Translations under genes and position numbers: made by a program
In this document: piece after piece, positions 28,483 through 38,280 of the stretch
How the letters are laid out: each line of letters begins with the position of its first letter
Position numbering within the stretch: the stretch's first letter is position 1
Notes under the pieces: generated by a model
What the model was told of the DNA's origin: nothing
The model's database searches: none
The model's input: only the letters and a program-made list of their open reading frames with translations
NCBI RefSeq assembly: GCF_002222655.1
Contig: NZ_CP022423.1
Span: 1,984,001-2,048,000, forward strand
Source of the DNA: Vitreoscilla filiformis
GTDB lineage: Bacteria > Pseudomonadota > Gammaproteobacteria > Burkholderiales > Burkholderiaceae_C
DNA: 64,000 nt
Reading direction: 5' to 3'

Positions 28483-30567
28483 ATGTCAGAGAGCGCAGAC
28501 GTGCCAAATCAGCCAAACGGGGCCTTTGTTTCGTTTCCGGGTTCCCCGTTTCAGCTTTTTCAGCCGTATCCGCCGGGCGGGGATCAGCCGGCGGCCATCG
28601 ACGCCCTGGTGCAAGGCGTGAACGACGGCCTGGCGTGGCAAACGCTGCTGGGGGTCACCGGTTCGGGCAAAACTTTCACCATGGCCAACGTCATTGCGCG
28701 CTTGGGGCGACCGGCCATCGTGTTTGCGCACAACAAAACGCTGGCGGCGCAGCTTTACAGCGAGTTCCGCGAGTTTTTCCCCAAGAACGCCGTCGAATAC
28801 TTCGTCAGTTATTACGACTACTACCAGCCCGAAGCCTACGTGCCGCAGCGCGACTTGTTCATCGAGAAGGATTCGGCGATCAATGAGCACATCGAGCAAA
28901 TGCGGCTGTCGGCGACGAAAAGCGTGCTGGAGCGGCGCGACACCATCGTTGTGGCCTCCGTGAGTGCGATCTACGGCATCGGCAAGCCGGAGGATTACAC
29001 GCAGATGCGGCTCATCGTGCGCGTGGGGGATCGCCTCGGGCAGCGTGAGCTGATCGCGCACCTGATCCGCATGCAGTACGAGCGCAACGATGTGGACTTT
29101 GCACGCGGCACCTTCCGCGTGCGCGGCGACACCATCGATGTGTTCCCAGCCGAACACTCCGAGCTGGCACTGCGCATCGAGTTGTTCGACGATGAGTTGG
29201 AATCGCTGGCGCTGCTCGATCCGCTCACGGGGCGGGTGCAGCAGAAGATTCCGCGTTTTGTCATTTATCCGGCCAGCCATTACGTCACCCCACGCGAAGT
29301 GGTGTTGGCGGCGATGGAGGGCATCAAGGCCGAATTGCGCGAGCGCGTGGCGTTGTTCATGCGCGAAGGCAAGCTGGTGGAAGCGCAGCGCATCGAACAG
29401 CGCACGCGCTTTGACCTGGAGATGCTGCAAGAAGTCGGGCATTGCAAGGGGATTGAGAACTACACACGCCACCTCTCCGGCGCCCAACCGGGCGAGCCGC
29501 CGCCGACGATGGTGGACTACATGCCGTCCGACGCCCTCATGTTCATCGACGAAAGCCATGTGACGATTGGCCAGTTCGGCGGCATGTACAACGGCGACCG
29601 GGCGCGCAAAACCACGCTGGTGGAATACGGTTTCCGCTTGCCCAGCGCGTTGGACAACCGCCCGCTCAAGTTCGCTGAGTTTGAGCAGCGCATGCGCCAG
29701 TGCGTGTTTGTGTCCGCCACGCCGGCAGACTACGAGAACGGCCACGCGGGCCAAGTCGTGGAGCAAGTCGTGCGGCCCACGGGGTTGGTCGATCCGGTGG
29801 TGGAGGTGCGCCCGGCCCTCCATCAAGTCGATGATGTGTTGCAGGAAATTCGCCACACCGTGCTGAACGGCGAGCGCGTGCTCATCACCACGCTGACCAA
29901 GCGCATGGCCGAGCAGCTCACCGACTATCTGACGGAAAACGGCGTGCGCGTGCGCTACCTGCATTCGGACATCGACACGGTCGAGCGCGTCGAAATCATC
30001 CGCGATCTGCGGTTGGGCACCTTCGACGTGCTGGTGGGCATCAACCTGTTGCGCGAGGGGCTGGACATCCCCGAAGTCAGCTTGGTGGCCATTCTGGATG
30101 CGGACAAAGAAGGATTTTTGCGCTCCGAACGCAGCCTGATTCAGACGATTGGCCGGGCGGCGCGCAACGTGAATGGCCGTGCGGTGCTGTATGCCGACAA
30201 GATCACCGATTCGATGCGCCGTGCCATCAGCGAAACCGAGCGCCGCCGTGCCAAGCAGATGGCGTTCAATGCCGAGCATGGGATCGTGCCGCGTGGCATC
30301 GTCAAGCACGTCAAGGAGCTGATCGACGGCGTGGTGGCGGACAAAAACGCCAAGGACGACGCCCGTTCAGCGCAACACGCCGCCCAAGCGGTGCCCATCG
30401 AAGCCCTGAGCGAGAAGGACTTGGGCAAGCGCATCAAACAACTCGAAAAGCAGATGCTGGAGCACGCCAAAAACTTGGAGTTCGAACAAGCGGCGCGTGT
30501 GCGCGACCAACTGGCGTTGCTGCGCGAGCAAGCCTTCGGCGCGGCAGGGCACGACCGCAGGCTGTGA
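28483..30567 (+). CDS. uvrB: Excinuclease ABC subunit B
   Basis: Damage-verifying helicase-like subunit of nucleotide excision repair. 694 residues. Walker [11 protein letters not shown], the beta-hairpin region [19 protein letters not shown], the D-E-S-H Walker B box, helicase motifs V/VI ([16 protein letters not shown]) and the C-terminal UVR domain (L-E-K-Q-M...[11 protein letters not shown]). ATG at 28483 with AGGGA 7-12 nt upstream; an in-frame TTG at 28468 is less likely. Confidence 0.97.
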   Translation: MSESADVPNQPNGAFVSFPGSPFQLFQPYPPGGDQPAAIDALVQGVNDGLAWQTLLGVTGSGKTFTMANVIARLGRPAIVFAHNKTLAAQLYSEFREFFPKNAVEYFVSYYDYYQPEAYVPQRDLFIEKDSAINEHIEQMRLSATKSVLERRDTIVVASVSAIYGIGKPEDYTQMRLIVRVGDRLGQRELIAHLIRMQYERNDVDFARGTFRVRGDTIDVFPAEHSELALRIELFDDELESLALLDPLTGRVQQKIPRFVIYPASHYVTPREVVLAAMEGIKAELRERVALFMREGKLVEAQRIEQRTRFDLEMLQEVGHCKGIENYTRHLSGAQPGEPPPTMVDYMPSDALMFIDESHVTIGQFGGMYNGDRARKTTLVEYGFRLPSALDNRPLKFAEFEQRMRQCVFVSATPADYENGHAGQVVEQVVRPTGLVDPVVEVRPALHQVDDVLQEIRHTVLNGERVLITTLTKRMAEQLTDYLTENGVRVRYLHSDIDTVERVEIIRDLRLGTFDVLVGINLLREGLDIPEVSLVAILDADKEGFLRSERSLIQTIGRAARNVNGRAVLYADKITDSMRRAISETERRRAKQMAFNAEHGIVPRGIVKHVKELIDGVVADKNAKDDARSAQHAAQAVPIEALSEKDLGKRIKQLEKQMLEHAKNLEFEQAARVRDQLALLREQAFGAAGHDRRL

Positions 30568-30580
30568 AAGGAGCGTCACC

Positions 30581-31048
30581 ATGATTCGTGTGTTGTTCGT
30601 CTGCACCGGCAACATTTGCCGCTCACCCACGGCCGAAGGGGTGATGCGCGCTTTGGTGCAACAGGCTGGTTTGGCCGACGCCTACGAGATCGACTCGGCG
30701 GGCACCGAGGGCTGGCACGCGGGGGAAGCGCCGGATCGCCGTTCGCAAGCCCACGCACGGCGCCGGGGCTACGACTTGAGCCGGCTGCGCGCCCGGCGTG
30801 TCGAAGCCGCTGACTTTGCCCGTTTCGATTGGGTGCTGGCGCTGGATGCGGGCCACTTGGCCAGACTTCAACAGCGTTGTCCAGCACCGTTGCGGGGGCG
30901 TTTGCACCTGTTGATGGACATGGCCGACGGCCCACGCGGTCGCGAGGTGCCCGATCCATACTACGGTGGCCCGGACGGTTTCGAAACCGTGCTGGATTGC
31001 GTGGAGGACGGCTGCCGTGCGTTGTTACAACGCACCCGTCCGCGCTGA
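30581..31048 (+). CDS. Low-molecular-weight protein tyrosine phosphatase
   Basis: Cysteine phosphatase acting on phosphotyrosine. 155 residues. The P-loop C-T-G-N-I-C-R-S (C-x5-R-S) lies directly after the first strand (V-L-F-V), and the general-acid Asp is in D-P-Y-Y-G-G near the C-terminus. The ATG at 30581 follows GAAAGGAG. It lies 13 nt after uvrB and may be co-transcribed. No capsule or tyrosine-kinase genes are adjacent, so its target is unknown; arsenate reductase is unlikely given the D-P-Y-Y motif. Confidence 0.93.
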   Translation: MIRVLFVCTGNICRSPTAEGVMRALVQQAGLADAYEIDSAGTEGWHAGEAPDRRSQAHARRRGYDLSRLRARRVEAADFARFDWVLALDAGHLARLQQRCPAPLRGRLHLLMDMADGPRGREVPDPYYGGPDGFETVLDCVEDGCRALLQRTRPR

Positions 31049-31161
31049 CGGCGGGCGGCCCGCCGGGCCAATGGTTGACGGTTTCGCTCAAGCTGGCGAC
31101 GTTCTTGCTTAACTCTGCCAGCGGGCCACCTGGGCGACATCCACGGAACCTTTTGTCGATC

Positions 31162-31225
31162 AAACTCGACTAAAAGACTCGGTTTCATCTATAATCGAGC
31201 GAAACACTCGGAATCAGTCGAGGGT
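31162..31225 (+). promoter_or_regulatory. iscR promoter with IscR-like binding sites
   Basis: A clear -10 TATAAT (31190-31195) with a poor -35. Site A (31162-31186) contains CTCGACTAAAAGACTCGG, close to the type 1 IscR site (YYGACT...AGTCRR) with one changed half-site base, and overlaps the -35. Site B (31201-31225) carries a perfect CTCGACT half on the minus strand near the predicted start of transcription. This arrangement suits autorepression by [2Fe-2S] IscR. Confidence 0.6.
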
Positions 31226-31324
31226 TGGCCCTGATGCAGGGCTGGCGCCGATGTGATGAGGCCGGGATGTTGTATCCCAAGAGGGTTGCCGGCATTTCGC
31301 CATCCGAGCTGACAGGAGAGTTCC

Positions 31325-31867
31325 ATGCGTTTGACCACCAAAGGCCGTTTCGCCGTGACGGCGATGATCGATCTGGCCCTGCGTTCCCACAACGGGCCGG
31401 TGGCCCTGGCGGCGATCAGCCAACGCCAACAGATCTCCTTGTCGTATCTCGAACAATTGTTCGGCAAGCTGCGTCGCCACGAACTGGTGGAAAGCACACG
31501 CGGCCCTGGCGGCGGCTATTCGCTGGGCCGCAAAGCCGAAGATATCAGCGTGGCGGACATCATCGTGGCCGTCGATGAACCCATCGACGCCACCGGCTGC
31601 GGCGGCAAGGAAAACTGCATGGGCCATGACATTGGTCGTTGCATGACCCACGAGCTGTGGGCCAACCTCAACGCCAAGATGATCGAGTACCTCGATTCGA
31701 TCACCCTGCGCAAGCTGGTGGACGATCAACTGGCCAAGGGCGTTTCCATCGAAGAAGCGCCGGTCAAGCGTGCCATTTCGGCCACGCCGGTGGTCAAGCC
31801 GATCAAGGTGACGGCGCCGAATTCGGTGTTTGCGTTGGGGGGCAGCGCGTTTTCGCTCTCCAAGTGA
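31325..31867 (+). CDS. iscR: Fe-S cluster-sensing regulator IscR
   Basis: Rrf2-family winged-helix repressor that binds a [2Fe-2S] cluster and controls the isc operon. 180 residues. N-terminal wHTH ([13 protein letters not shown]), the [12 protein letters not shown] recognition region, and three Cys plus His cluster ligands in [18 protein letters not shown] at 31325 with AGGAG just upstream. The leader from the putative promoter is about 120 nt. Confidence 0.97.
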   Translation: MRLTTKGRFAVTAMIDLALRSHNGPVALAAISQRQQISLSYLEQLFGKLRRHELVESTRGPGGGYSLGRKAEDISVADIIVAVDEPIDATGCGGKENCMGHDIGRCMTHELWANLNAKMIEYLDSITLRKLVDDQLAKGVSIEEAPVKRAISATPVVKPIKVTAPNSVFALGGSAFSLSK

Positions 31868-31968
31868 CGGGCTGATTCGCCACCGCTGCGCCTCGGTTTT
31901 CTTTCGTCGCGTCTGACCCCGCAGTGGCGGCGTGGGCGGCGCGTTTCCGACACATCCGCTCTTTCATC

Positions 31969-33192
31969 ATGGACATGACCCCGCATTTCCCCATCTACAT
32001 GGACTATGGCGCTACCACCCCGGTCGATCCGCGTGTAGTGGATGCGATGGTGCCTTGGCTGCGTGAACACTTCGGCAACCCCGCCAGCCGCAGCCACGCC
32101 TGGGGCTGGGAAGCGGAAGAGGCGGTGGAAAAAGCGCGTGTGCAAGTGGCCGAGCTGATCGGCGCTGATCCGCGTGAAATCGTCTGGACGTCGGGTGCCA
32201 CCGAATCGAACAACCTGGCGATCAAAGGTGCAGCCAACTTCTACGCTGGCACCAAGGGTAAACACATCATCACCGTGAAAACCGAGCACAAAGCGGTGCT
32301 GGACACGGTGCGCGAGCTGGAGCGCCAAGGCTTCGAGGCCACCTACCTCGACGTGCAACCCGATGGCCTGCTGGACTTGGAAGCCTTCAAGGCCGCCATT
32401 CGCCCAGACACGGTGCTGGCCTCGGTGATGATGGTGAACAACGAAATCGGCGTCATCCAGGATGTGGTGGCGCTGGGTAACCTTTGCCGCGAGAAGGGCG
32501 TGATCTTCCACGTCGATGCCGCACAGGCCACCGGCAAGGTGGACATCGACCTGAAAAAGTTGCCCATCGACTTGATGAGCCTGGCCTCGCACAAGACCTA
32601 CGGCCCCAAGGGCATCGGGGCCTTGTATGTGCGCCGCAAGCCGCGCATCCGCATCGAGCCGCAAATGCACGGCGGTGGGCATGAGCGCGGCATGCGTTCG
32701 GGCACGCTGCCGACGCACCAAATCGTGGGCATGGGCGAAGCCTTCCGCATCGCCAAGGAAGAGATGGCGGCTGAGCATGGGCGCATCCAAGCGCTGCACG
32801 ACCGGCTGGTGAAAGGCTTGTCCGAAATCGAGCAAACCTTCATCAACGGCGATCTGACGCGCCGCGTGCCGCACAACCTCAACATCTCGTTCAACTTCGT
32901 GGAAGGCGAGTCGCTCATCATGGGGGTGAAGGGGTTGGCGGTGTCGTCCGGGTCGGCGTGTACGTCGGCCAGCTTGGAGCCGAGTTATGTGCTGCGTGCG
33001 CTGGGCCGCTCGGATGAGCTGGCGCACTCCAGTTTGCGCATCACCATTGGCCGCTTCACCACCGAGGACGACATCGATTACGCCGTGACGACGCTCAAAG
33101 AGCGCGTCGCCAAGCTGCGCGAGCTGTCGCCCCTGTGGGACATGTACAAGGACGGCATCGACCTCAGCACGATTCAATGGTCGGCCCACTGA
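31969..33192 (+). CDS. iscS: Cysteine desulfurase IscS
   Basis: PLP enzyme that takes sulfur from cysteine for Fe-S clusters and tRNA thiolation. 407 residues. PLP-lysine region [11 protein letters not shown], active-site loop [11 protein letters not shown] with the persulfide Cys, and C-terminal [11 protein letters not shown]. The ATG at 31969 is preferred over the upstream GTG at 31924; ATGs at 31975 and 32002 are also possible because no strong ribosome site decides. Confidence 0.97.
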   Translation: MDMTPHFPIYMDYGATTPVDPRVVDAMVPWLREHFGNPASRSHAWGWEAEEAVEKARVQVAELIGADPREIVWTSGATESNNLAIKGAANFYAGTKGKHIITVKTEHKAVLDTVRELERQGFEATYLDVQPDGLLDLEAFKAAIRPDTVLASVMMVNNEIGVIQDVVALGNLCREKGVIFHVDAAQATGKVDIDLKKLPIDLMSLASHKTYGPKGIGALYVRRKPRIRIEPQMHGGGHERGMRSGTLPTHQIVGMGEAFRIAKEEMAAEHGRIQALHDRLVKGLSEIEQTFINGDLTRRVPHNLNISFNFVEGESLIMGVKGLAVSSGSACTSASLEPSYVLRALGRSDELAHSSLRITIGRFTTEDDIDYAVTTLKERVAKLRELSPLWDMYKDGIDLSTIQWSAH

Positions 33193-33205
33193 GCAGGAGA
33201 ACACC

Positions 33206-33619
33206 ATGGCATACAGCGACAAGGTCATCGACCACTACGAAAACCCGCGCAACGTTGGCGCGTTCGACAAGTCCGACGACTCGGTGGGCACCGGCATGGT
33301 TGGTGCCCCGGCTTGCGGCGATGTGATGAAGCTGCAAATCAAGGTCAACCCGGAAACCGGGATGATCGAAGATGCCCGCTTCAAGACCTACGGTTGTGGC
33401 TCAGCGATTGCGTCCAGCTCGCTGGTGACGGAGTGGGTGAAGGGCAAGACGTTGGATCAAGCCCTGGAGATCAAGAACACCGACATCGCCGAAGAGCTGG
33501 CGCTGCCGCCGGTGAAGATTCACTGCTCGATCTTGGCTGAAGACGCCATCAAGGCCGCAGTGGACGATTACAAGTCCCGCCACGCCAGCGAGGCGGTTGC
33601 AGCGGAAAAGGCGAACTGA
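33206..33619 (+). CDS. iscU: Fe-S cluster assembly scaffold IscU
   Basis: Scaffold on which [2Fe-2S] and [4Fe-4S] clusters are built. 137 residues. Three ligand Cys in P-A-C-G-D, Y-G-C-G-S and H-C-S, the conserved Asp near the first Cys, and the HscA recognition motif L-P-P-V-K just before the third Cys. A short Ala/Glu/Lys tail extends beyond the usual roughly 128 residues. Preceded by AGGAG; 13 nt after iscS. Confidence 0.97.
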   Translation: MAYSDKVIDHYENPRNVGAFDKSDDSVGTGMVGAPACGDVMKLQIKVNPETGMIEDARFKTYGCGSAIASSSLVTEWVKGKTLDQALEIKNTDIAEELALPPVKIHCSILAEDAIKAAVDDYKSRHASEAVAAEKAN

Positions 33620-33620
33620 G

Positions 33621-33944
33621 ATGGCCGTCACGCTGACTGAAGCGGCGGCACGCCACGTCACCCGCTACCTTTCGCGCCGGGGCAAGGGCGTGGGCGTGCG
33701 TTTGGGCGTCAAGACCACGGGCTGTTCGGGCTTGGCCTACAAGCTGGAATACGCCGATGAGATTGCAGAAGAAGACATCATCTTCGAGGGTCATGGCGTC
33801 AAGATCTTGATCGACCCGAAAAGCTTGCCTTACCTGGACGGCACCGAGCTGGACTTCGTGCGCGAAGGCCTGAACGAAGGTTTCAAGTTCTACAACCCGC
33901 GTGAGAAGGATCGCTGCGGTTGTGGGGAATCCTTCCGCGTGTGA
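33621..33944 (+). CDS. iscA: A-type Fe-S carrier IscA
   Basis: Carrier that helps form and deliver [4Fe-4S] clusters. 107 residues with the three conserved Cys: T-G-C-S-G and C-terminal C-G-C-G. ATG at 33621, one base after the iscU stop. Its TGA overlaps the next start by one base (TGATG), so the following GNAT gene is translationally coupled. Confidence 0.96.
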   Translation: MAVTLTEAAARHVTRYLSRRGKGVGVRLGVKTTGCSGLAYKLEYADEIAEEDIIFEGHGVKILIDPKSLPYLDGTELDFVREGLNEGFKFYNPREKDRCGCGESFRV

Positions 33945-34453
33945 TGGCTGAGGCGTTGTTGGCCGTGATTTCGATTCGCCCTGAACGCGCCGATCACCCG
34001 CAAGTCGGCCCGCTGCTGGAGGCGCTGGACGCCTACCTCGCCAGCCTCTATGCGCCCGAAGACAACCACATCCTCGATGTGGCGGCGCTGCTGCAACCCG
34101 ACATCGATTTTTTGGTGGCCGTGCAAGGGCAGGGCGCCCACGAGCGGCTGGTGGGCTGCGGCGCCACCCGCCGCATGCCGGGCGAACCGGCAACGAACGG
34201 CCAGCCTTACGGCGAGATCAAGCGCATGTTCGTCCACCCGACGCTGCGCGGCCAGCGCATCGCCGAGCGGCTGTTGGCGACGCTGGAAGCGCGTCTGCTT
34301 GAAGACGGCCTGAGCCTTGCAACCCTGGAAACCGGGCGTGACCAAACCGAAGCCGTTCGTCTGTATGAGCGCTGCGGTTATGTGCGCCGGGCACCGTTTG
34401 CGGGCTATCCCGACAACGGTTTGTCGGTCTTCTACGAAAAACGCTTGGCATGA
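33944..34453 (+). CDS. GNAT-family N-acetyltransferase embedded in the isc operon
   Basis: 169-residue GNAT-fold acetyltransferase. Strand beta4 plus the acetyl-CoA loop I-K-R-M-F-V-H-P...R-G-Q-R-I-A-E-R-L-L and a C-terminal L-E-T-G-R-D-Q-T-E-A-V-R-L-Y-E-R-C-G-Y segment are typical. Such proteins acetylate small amines or protein N-termini; the substrate here is unknown. It overlaps iscA by 1 nt and hscB by 4 nt, so it is an integral cistron. The standard isc operon has no such gene at this position. Confidence 0.9.
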   Translation: MAEALLAVISIRPERADHPQVGPLLEALDAYLASLYAPEDNHILDVAALLQPDIDFLVAVQGQGAHERLVGCGATRRMPGEPATNGQPYGEIKRMFVHPTLRGQRIAERLLATLEARLLEDGLSLATLETGRDQTEAVRLYERCGYVRRAPFAGYPDNGLSVFYEKRLA

Positions 34454-34968
34454 ACCTCCAGGACGACGATTTCACCCTCTTCGGCTTGCCGCCACAGTTC
34501 GCGCTGGATCGCGCCCAATTGGATGAGCGCTGGCGCACCCTGCAAGCCCAGGTTCACCCGGACAAGTTTGCCGCCGACGGCGCCGCCGCGCAGCGTGTGG
34601 CGATGCAATGGGCCGTGCGCGTGAACGAGGCTTACCGCCGCTTGAAAACCCCGCTGGAGCGCGCCAGCTACCTGTGCGAGCTGCGTGGTGCGGCCATCGG
34701 CGCGGAGAACAACACCGCCATGCCGGCGGCGTTTCTCATGCAACAAATGGAATGGCGCGAGGCGCTGGACGAAGCGCACGGTGTGGACGCCATCGAACGC
34801 TTGGACGACACCGTCGCGGCATTCGAAAAAAAGCTGCTGGCCGAGGTGGCCACGCTGCTGGATGAGCGCCACGACGCCCCCGCCGCTGCCCAACAGGTGC
34901 GCGCTTTGATGTTTGTGCAGCGCTTCCGCGCCGATATTTCTCGGCGGCTTGAAGCCCTGGATCCCTGA
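34450..34968 (+). CDS. hscB: Fe-S assembly co-chaperone HscB
   Basis: J-domain protein that brings IscU to HscA and stimulates its ATPase. 172 residues. N-terminal J domain with H-P-D-K in the loop (about residue 37), C-terminal three-helix IscU-binding domain. The start overlaps the GNAT stop (ATGA). hscA follows 31 nt later. Confidence 0.95.
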   Translation: MNLQDDDFTLFGLPPQFALDRAQLDERWRTLQAQVHPDKFAADGAAAQRVAMQWAVRVNEAYRRLKTPLERASYLCELRGAAIGAENNTAMPAAFLMQQMEWREALDEAHGVDAIERLDDTVAAFEKKLLAEVATLLDERHDAPAAAQQVRALMFVQRFRADISRRLEALDP

Positions 34969-34999
34969 CGGGATCTCTGACGTTTTTCCCCTTCCCCGA

Positions 35000-36856
35000 A
35001 TGGCACTGCTCCAAATCTCTGAACCTGGCCAAGCGCCGGATCCGCACCAGCGTCGCATTGCCGTGGGCATCGACCTGGGCACCACGAACTCGCTCGTGGC
35101 CTCGCTGCGCCACGGCGTGGCCGAGTGCCTGCCCGATGCCCAAGGGCGGCTGATGCTGCCCTCGGTGGTGCGGTATTTGGAGGGCGGCGGGCGCCAGATC
35201 GGCTGGGACGCGCAAGCCGCGCAGGCGCAAGACTCGGAAAACACGCTGGTGTCGGTGAAGCGCTTCATGGGGCGCGGCCTGTCGGACATCGTCGGGCGTG
35301 ACAAGCTGCCTTACCACTTCGTCGATCAACCCGGCATGGTGGGTTTGCAGACGCGCTTGGGGGTGAAGTCTCCGGTCGAGGTGTCGGCGGAGATTTTGGC
35401 GACGCTGCGTTACCGCGCCGAAGACACCTTCAATGATGATTTGTATGGCGCCGTCATCACCGTGCCGGCGTATTTTGACGACGCCCAGCGTCAAGCCACC
35501 AAGGACGCGGCGCAACTGGCCGGCCTGAACGTGCTGCGCCTCATCAACGAACCCACCGCCGCCGCCGTGGCCTACGGCCTGGACAACGGCAGCGAAGGGC
35601 TGTATGCGGTGTACGACCTGGGCGGCGGCACGTTTGACATCTCGCTGCTGCGCCTCTCGCGGGGGGTGTTCGAGGTGGTGGCCACGGGCGGCGATGCGGC
35701 CTTGGGCGGTGACGATTTCGATCACGCCCTGGCCGATTGGGCCGCCGCACAAGCCGGCGTGACGCCGCACACCGCTCAAGACAAACGCACCCTGCTGGTG
35801 GCCGCCCGTGCCGCCAAAGAGGCGCTGACTGGCGCCGAAACCACCGCGCTGAACGCGGCGCTTTCCACCGGCACCGTGGCCGTGACGGTGAGCCGCACGC
35901 AGTTCGACGCGCTGACGCGCCCGCTGCTCGACCGCACCCTGAGCGCCGTGCGCAAGGTGCTGCGCGACGCCAAAGTGACGCGCGACGAGGTGCAAGGCGT
36001 GGTGATGGTGGGCGGCTCCACGCGAATGCCGGCGGTGCGCTTGGCGGTGGGTGAGTTTTTTGGCCGCGAGCCGCTGACCAACGTCAACCCGGATGAAGTG
36101 GTGGCGATTGGTGCGGCCATCCAAGCCAACGCCCTGGCCGGCAACGCCCAGGATGGCGAGTTGCTGTTGCTGGACGTGATTCCGCTCTCGCTCGGCCTGG
36201 AAATGATGGGCGGGCTGGTGGAGCGAGTGATCGAGCGCAACACCACCCTGCCGGTGGCCAAGGCGCAGGACTTCACCACCTTCAAGGATGGGCAAACCGC
36301 GCTGGCCATCCACGTCGTGCAAGGCGAGCGCGAGTTGGTGGGCGATTGCCGCAGCCTGGCGCGTTTCACCCTGCGCGGCATTCCGCCGATGGCGGCGGGC
36401 GCGGCGCGCATCCGCGTCACCTTCCAAGTGGATGCGGACGGGCTGTTGAACGTCTTCGCCAAGGAACAAATTTCGGGCGTCGAAGCTTCGGTGCAAGTCA
36501 AGCCGAGTTACGGCCTGGCCGACGACGAGATCGCCCGCATGTTGAAAGACGGTTTTGCCAGCGCCGAGGCCGACATGCAGGCCCGCGCCTTGCGCGAAGC
36601 CCGTGTCGAAGCCGAGCGCATGACGCTGGCCACCCGCGCCGCCCTGGCCGCCGATGGCGACTTGCTGGACGAGGACGAACGCGCCGCCATCGACACCCTG
36701 TTGCGTGACTTGGCGCAAACCGCGCAAGGCGACTCGCCCGACGCCATCACCGCCAGCGTGGAAACGCTGGCCAAAGGCACCGAAGCCTTTGCTGCGGCGC
36801 GCATGAACAAGAGCATCCAGGCGGCCCTGACGGGGCGCAGCCTGGCGTCGATCTGA
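35000..36856 (+). CDS. hscA: Fe-S assembly chaperone HscA
   Basis: Specialised Hsp70 that drives cluster release from IscU. 618 residues. Actin-like ATPase domain: [10 protein letters not shown] at about residue 23, [16 protein letters not shown]. The substrate-binding domain begins after D-V-I-P-L-S-L-G. Shorter than DnaK and without its acidic C-terminal tail, as expected. ATG at 35000; the frame is open back to 34913 inside hscB but without similarity. Confidence 0.96.
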   Translation: MALLQISEPGQAPDPHQRRIAVGIDLGTTNSLVASLRHGVAECLPDAQGRLMLPSVVRYLEGGGRQIGWDAQAAQAQDSENTLVSVKRFMGRGLSDIVGRDKLPYHFVDQPGMVGLQTRLGVKSPVEVSAEILATLRYRAEDTFNDDLYGAVITVPAYFDDAQRQATKDAAQLAGLNVLRLINEPTAAAVAYGLDNGSEGLYAVYDLGGGTFDISLLRLSRGVFEVVATGGDAALGGDDFDHALADWAAAQAGVTPHTAQDKRTLLVAARAAKEALTGAETTALNAALSTGTVAVTVSRTQFDALTRPLLDRTLSAVRKVLRDAKVTRDEVQGVVMVGGSTRMPAVRLAVGEFFGREPLTNVNPDEVVAIGAAIQANALAGNAQDGELLLLDVIPLSLGLEMMGGLVERVIERNTTLPVAKAQDFTTFKDGQTALAIHVVQGERELVGDCRSLARFTLRGIPPMAAGAARIRVTFQVDADGLLNVFAKEQISGVEASVQVKPSYGLADDEIARMLKDGFASAEADMQARALREARVEAERMTLATRAALAADGDLLDEDERAAIDTLLRDLAQTAQGDSPDAITASVETLAKGTEAFAAARMNKSIQAALTGRSLASI

Positions 36857-36879
36857 CCCGATTCACCGAAAGTGCCACG

Positions 36880-37218
36880 ATGCCCGTCATCAAAATCCTG
36901 CCCCACGTTGAGCTGTGCCCGCACGGTGACGAGATCGAAGCGCCCGCTGGCACCTCGATTTGCGAAGCCTTGGTGGAAAACGGCATCGCCCTCGAACACG
37001 CTTGTGAAATGAGCTGCGCTTGCACCACCTGCCATGTGGTGGTGAAGCAAGGCTTTGATTCGCTGGGTGAAACCGACGAAATCGAGGACGACATGCTCGA
37101 CAAAGCCTGGGGCCTGACGCCGACCTCGCGCCTCGCCTGCCAAGCCATTCTGAGCGATGACGATGTGGTGATCGAGATCCCGCGCTACACCATCAACCAC
37201 GCCCGCGAGCGGCACTGA
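36880..37218 (+). CDS. fdx: [2Fe-2S] ferredoxin of the isc system
   Basis: Adrenodoxin-type ferredoxin supplying electrons for cluster assembly. 112 residues. Cluster Cys in C-E-M-S-C-A-C-T-T-C plus a distal Cys in R-L-A-C-Q. Last recognisable isc gene; no iscX reading frame lies between it and tsaD (15-nt gap). Confidence 0.96.
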   Translation: MPVIKILPHVELCPHGDEIEAPAGTSICEALVENGIALEHACEMSCACTTCHVVVKQGFDSLGETDEIEDDMLDKAWGLTPTSRLACQAILSDDDVVIEIPRYTINHARERH

Positions 37219-37233
37219 ACCGGCGGTGGCAGC

Positions 37234-38265
37234 ATGAATGTTCTGGCGTTCGAATCCTCGTGTGACGAAACCGGCGTGGCTTTGGTGAGCTACGCGGGCC
37301 ACGCGCGTCCGCAACTGCTGGCGCATGCGCTGCACAGCCAGATCAAGATGCACGAGGCTTACGGCGGCGTGGTGCCCGAGCTGGCCTCGCGGGATCATGT
37401 GCGCCGCGTGCTGCCCTTGACGCGCCAAGTGCTGGCCGACGCCCAACTCAGCTTGGACGCGGTGGACGTGGTGGCCTTCACCCAAGGGCCGGGGCTGGCG
37501 GGGGCGTTGCTGGTGGGTGCGGGCGTGGCCTGTGCGCTGGCCGCTGCGCTGGGCAAACCGACGCTGGGCGTGCATCACCTCGAAGGGCACTTGCTGTCGC
37601 CGTTTTTGTCCGCCGATCCGCCGGAGTTTCCTTTTGTGGCGCTGTTGGTGTCCGGCGGACACACGCAGTTGATGCGTGTGGATGGCGTCGGGCGCTACGA
37701 GTTGCTCGGCGAAACCATCGACGATGCGGCGGGCGAAGCCTTCGACAAATCCGCCAAGCTGCTGGGGCTGGGTTACCCCGGTGGGCCGGCGCTCTCCCAA
37801 CTCGCGCAGCAAGGCAACCCGCAGGCGTTTGACTTGCCCCGGCCATTGCTGCATCAGCCCAACCTCGATTTTTCGTTCGCCGGGCTGAAAACGGCGGTGC
37901 TCACCACCCTGAAGCGCCTCGGCCCCGACGTGACGGACGCTCAGCGCGCCGACGTGGCGGCCAGCACCCAAGCCGCCATCGTCGAGGTGCTGGTGAAGAA
38001 GTCCCTCAAGGCGCTGAAGGCCACGGGGCTCAAGCGCCTGGTGATCGCCGGCGGCGTGGGCGCCAACGCCGGGTTGCGCGCTCAGTTGAATGAAGCGGCG
38101 CAGCGCCACCGCTTCCGCGTTCACTACCCTGAACTGCACTTGTGTACCGACAACGGCGCCATGATCGCCCTGGCCGCCGCGATGCGTTTGCAAGCCGGCT
38201 TGGCCCACGCCGGCACCGATTACCGCTTTGATGTGCGCCCCCGCTGGGCGCTGGACGCTGCCTGA
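37234..38265 (+). CDS. tsaD: tRNA N6-threonylcarbamoyladenosine transferase TsaD
   Basis: Transfers threonylcarbamoyl to A37 of ANN-decoding tRNAs, together with TsaB and TsaE. 343 residues of the ASKHA fold. N-terminal E-S-S-C-D-E-T, metal-binding H-H-L-E-G-H, S-G-G-H-T-Q-L and C-terminal D-N-G-A-M-I motifs present. ATG at 37234, 15 nt after fdx, so probably transcribed with the isc operon. Followed 15 nt later by the solute-binding-protein gene. Confidence 0.96.
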   Translation: MNVLAFESSCDETGVALVSYAGHARPQLLAHALHSQIKMHEAYGGVVPELASRDHVRRVLPLTRQVLADAQLSLDAVDVVAFTQGPGLAGALLVGAGVACALAAALGKPTLGVHHLEGHLLSPFLSADPPEFPFVALLVSGGHTQLMRVDGVGRYELLGETIDDAAGEAFDKSAKLLGLGYPGGPALSQLAQQGNPQAFDLPRPLLHQPNLDFSFAGLKTAVLTTLKRLGPDVTDAQRADVAASTQAAIVEVLVKKSLKALKATGLKRLVIAGGVGANAGLRAQLNEAAQRHRFRVHYPELHLCTDNGAMIALAAAMRLQAGLAHAGTDYRFDVRPRWALDAA

Positions 38266-38280
38266 CGAGGAATGCCCCCC

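Noticed and set aside
31049-31065. GC-rich hairpin directly after the phosphatase stop as a terminator
   Set aside because: Stem GGCGGG/CCCGCC has no T-run after it; termination is not supported.
31868-31968. Separate small gene between iscR and iscS
   Set aside because: The open sequence is the upstream extension of iscS through a GTG start; no conserved peptide is recognisable.
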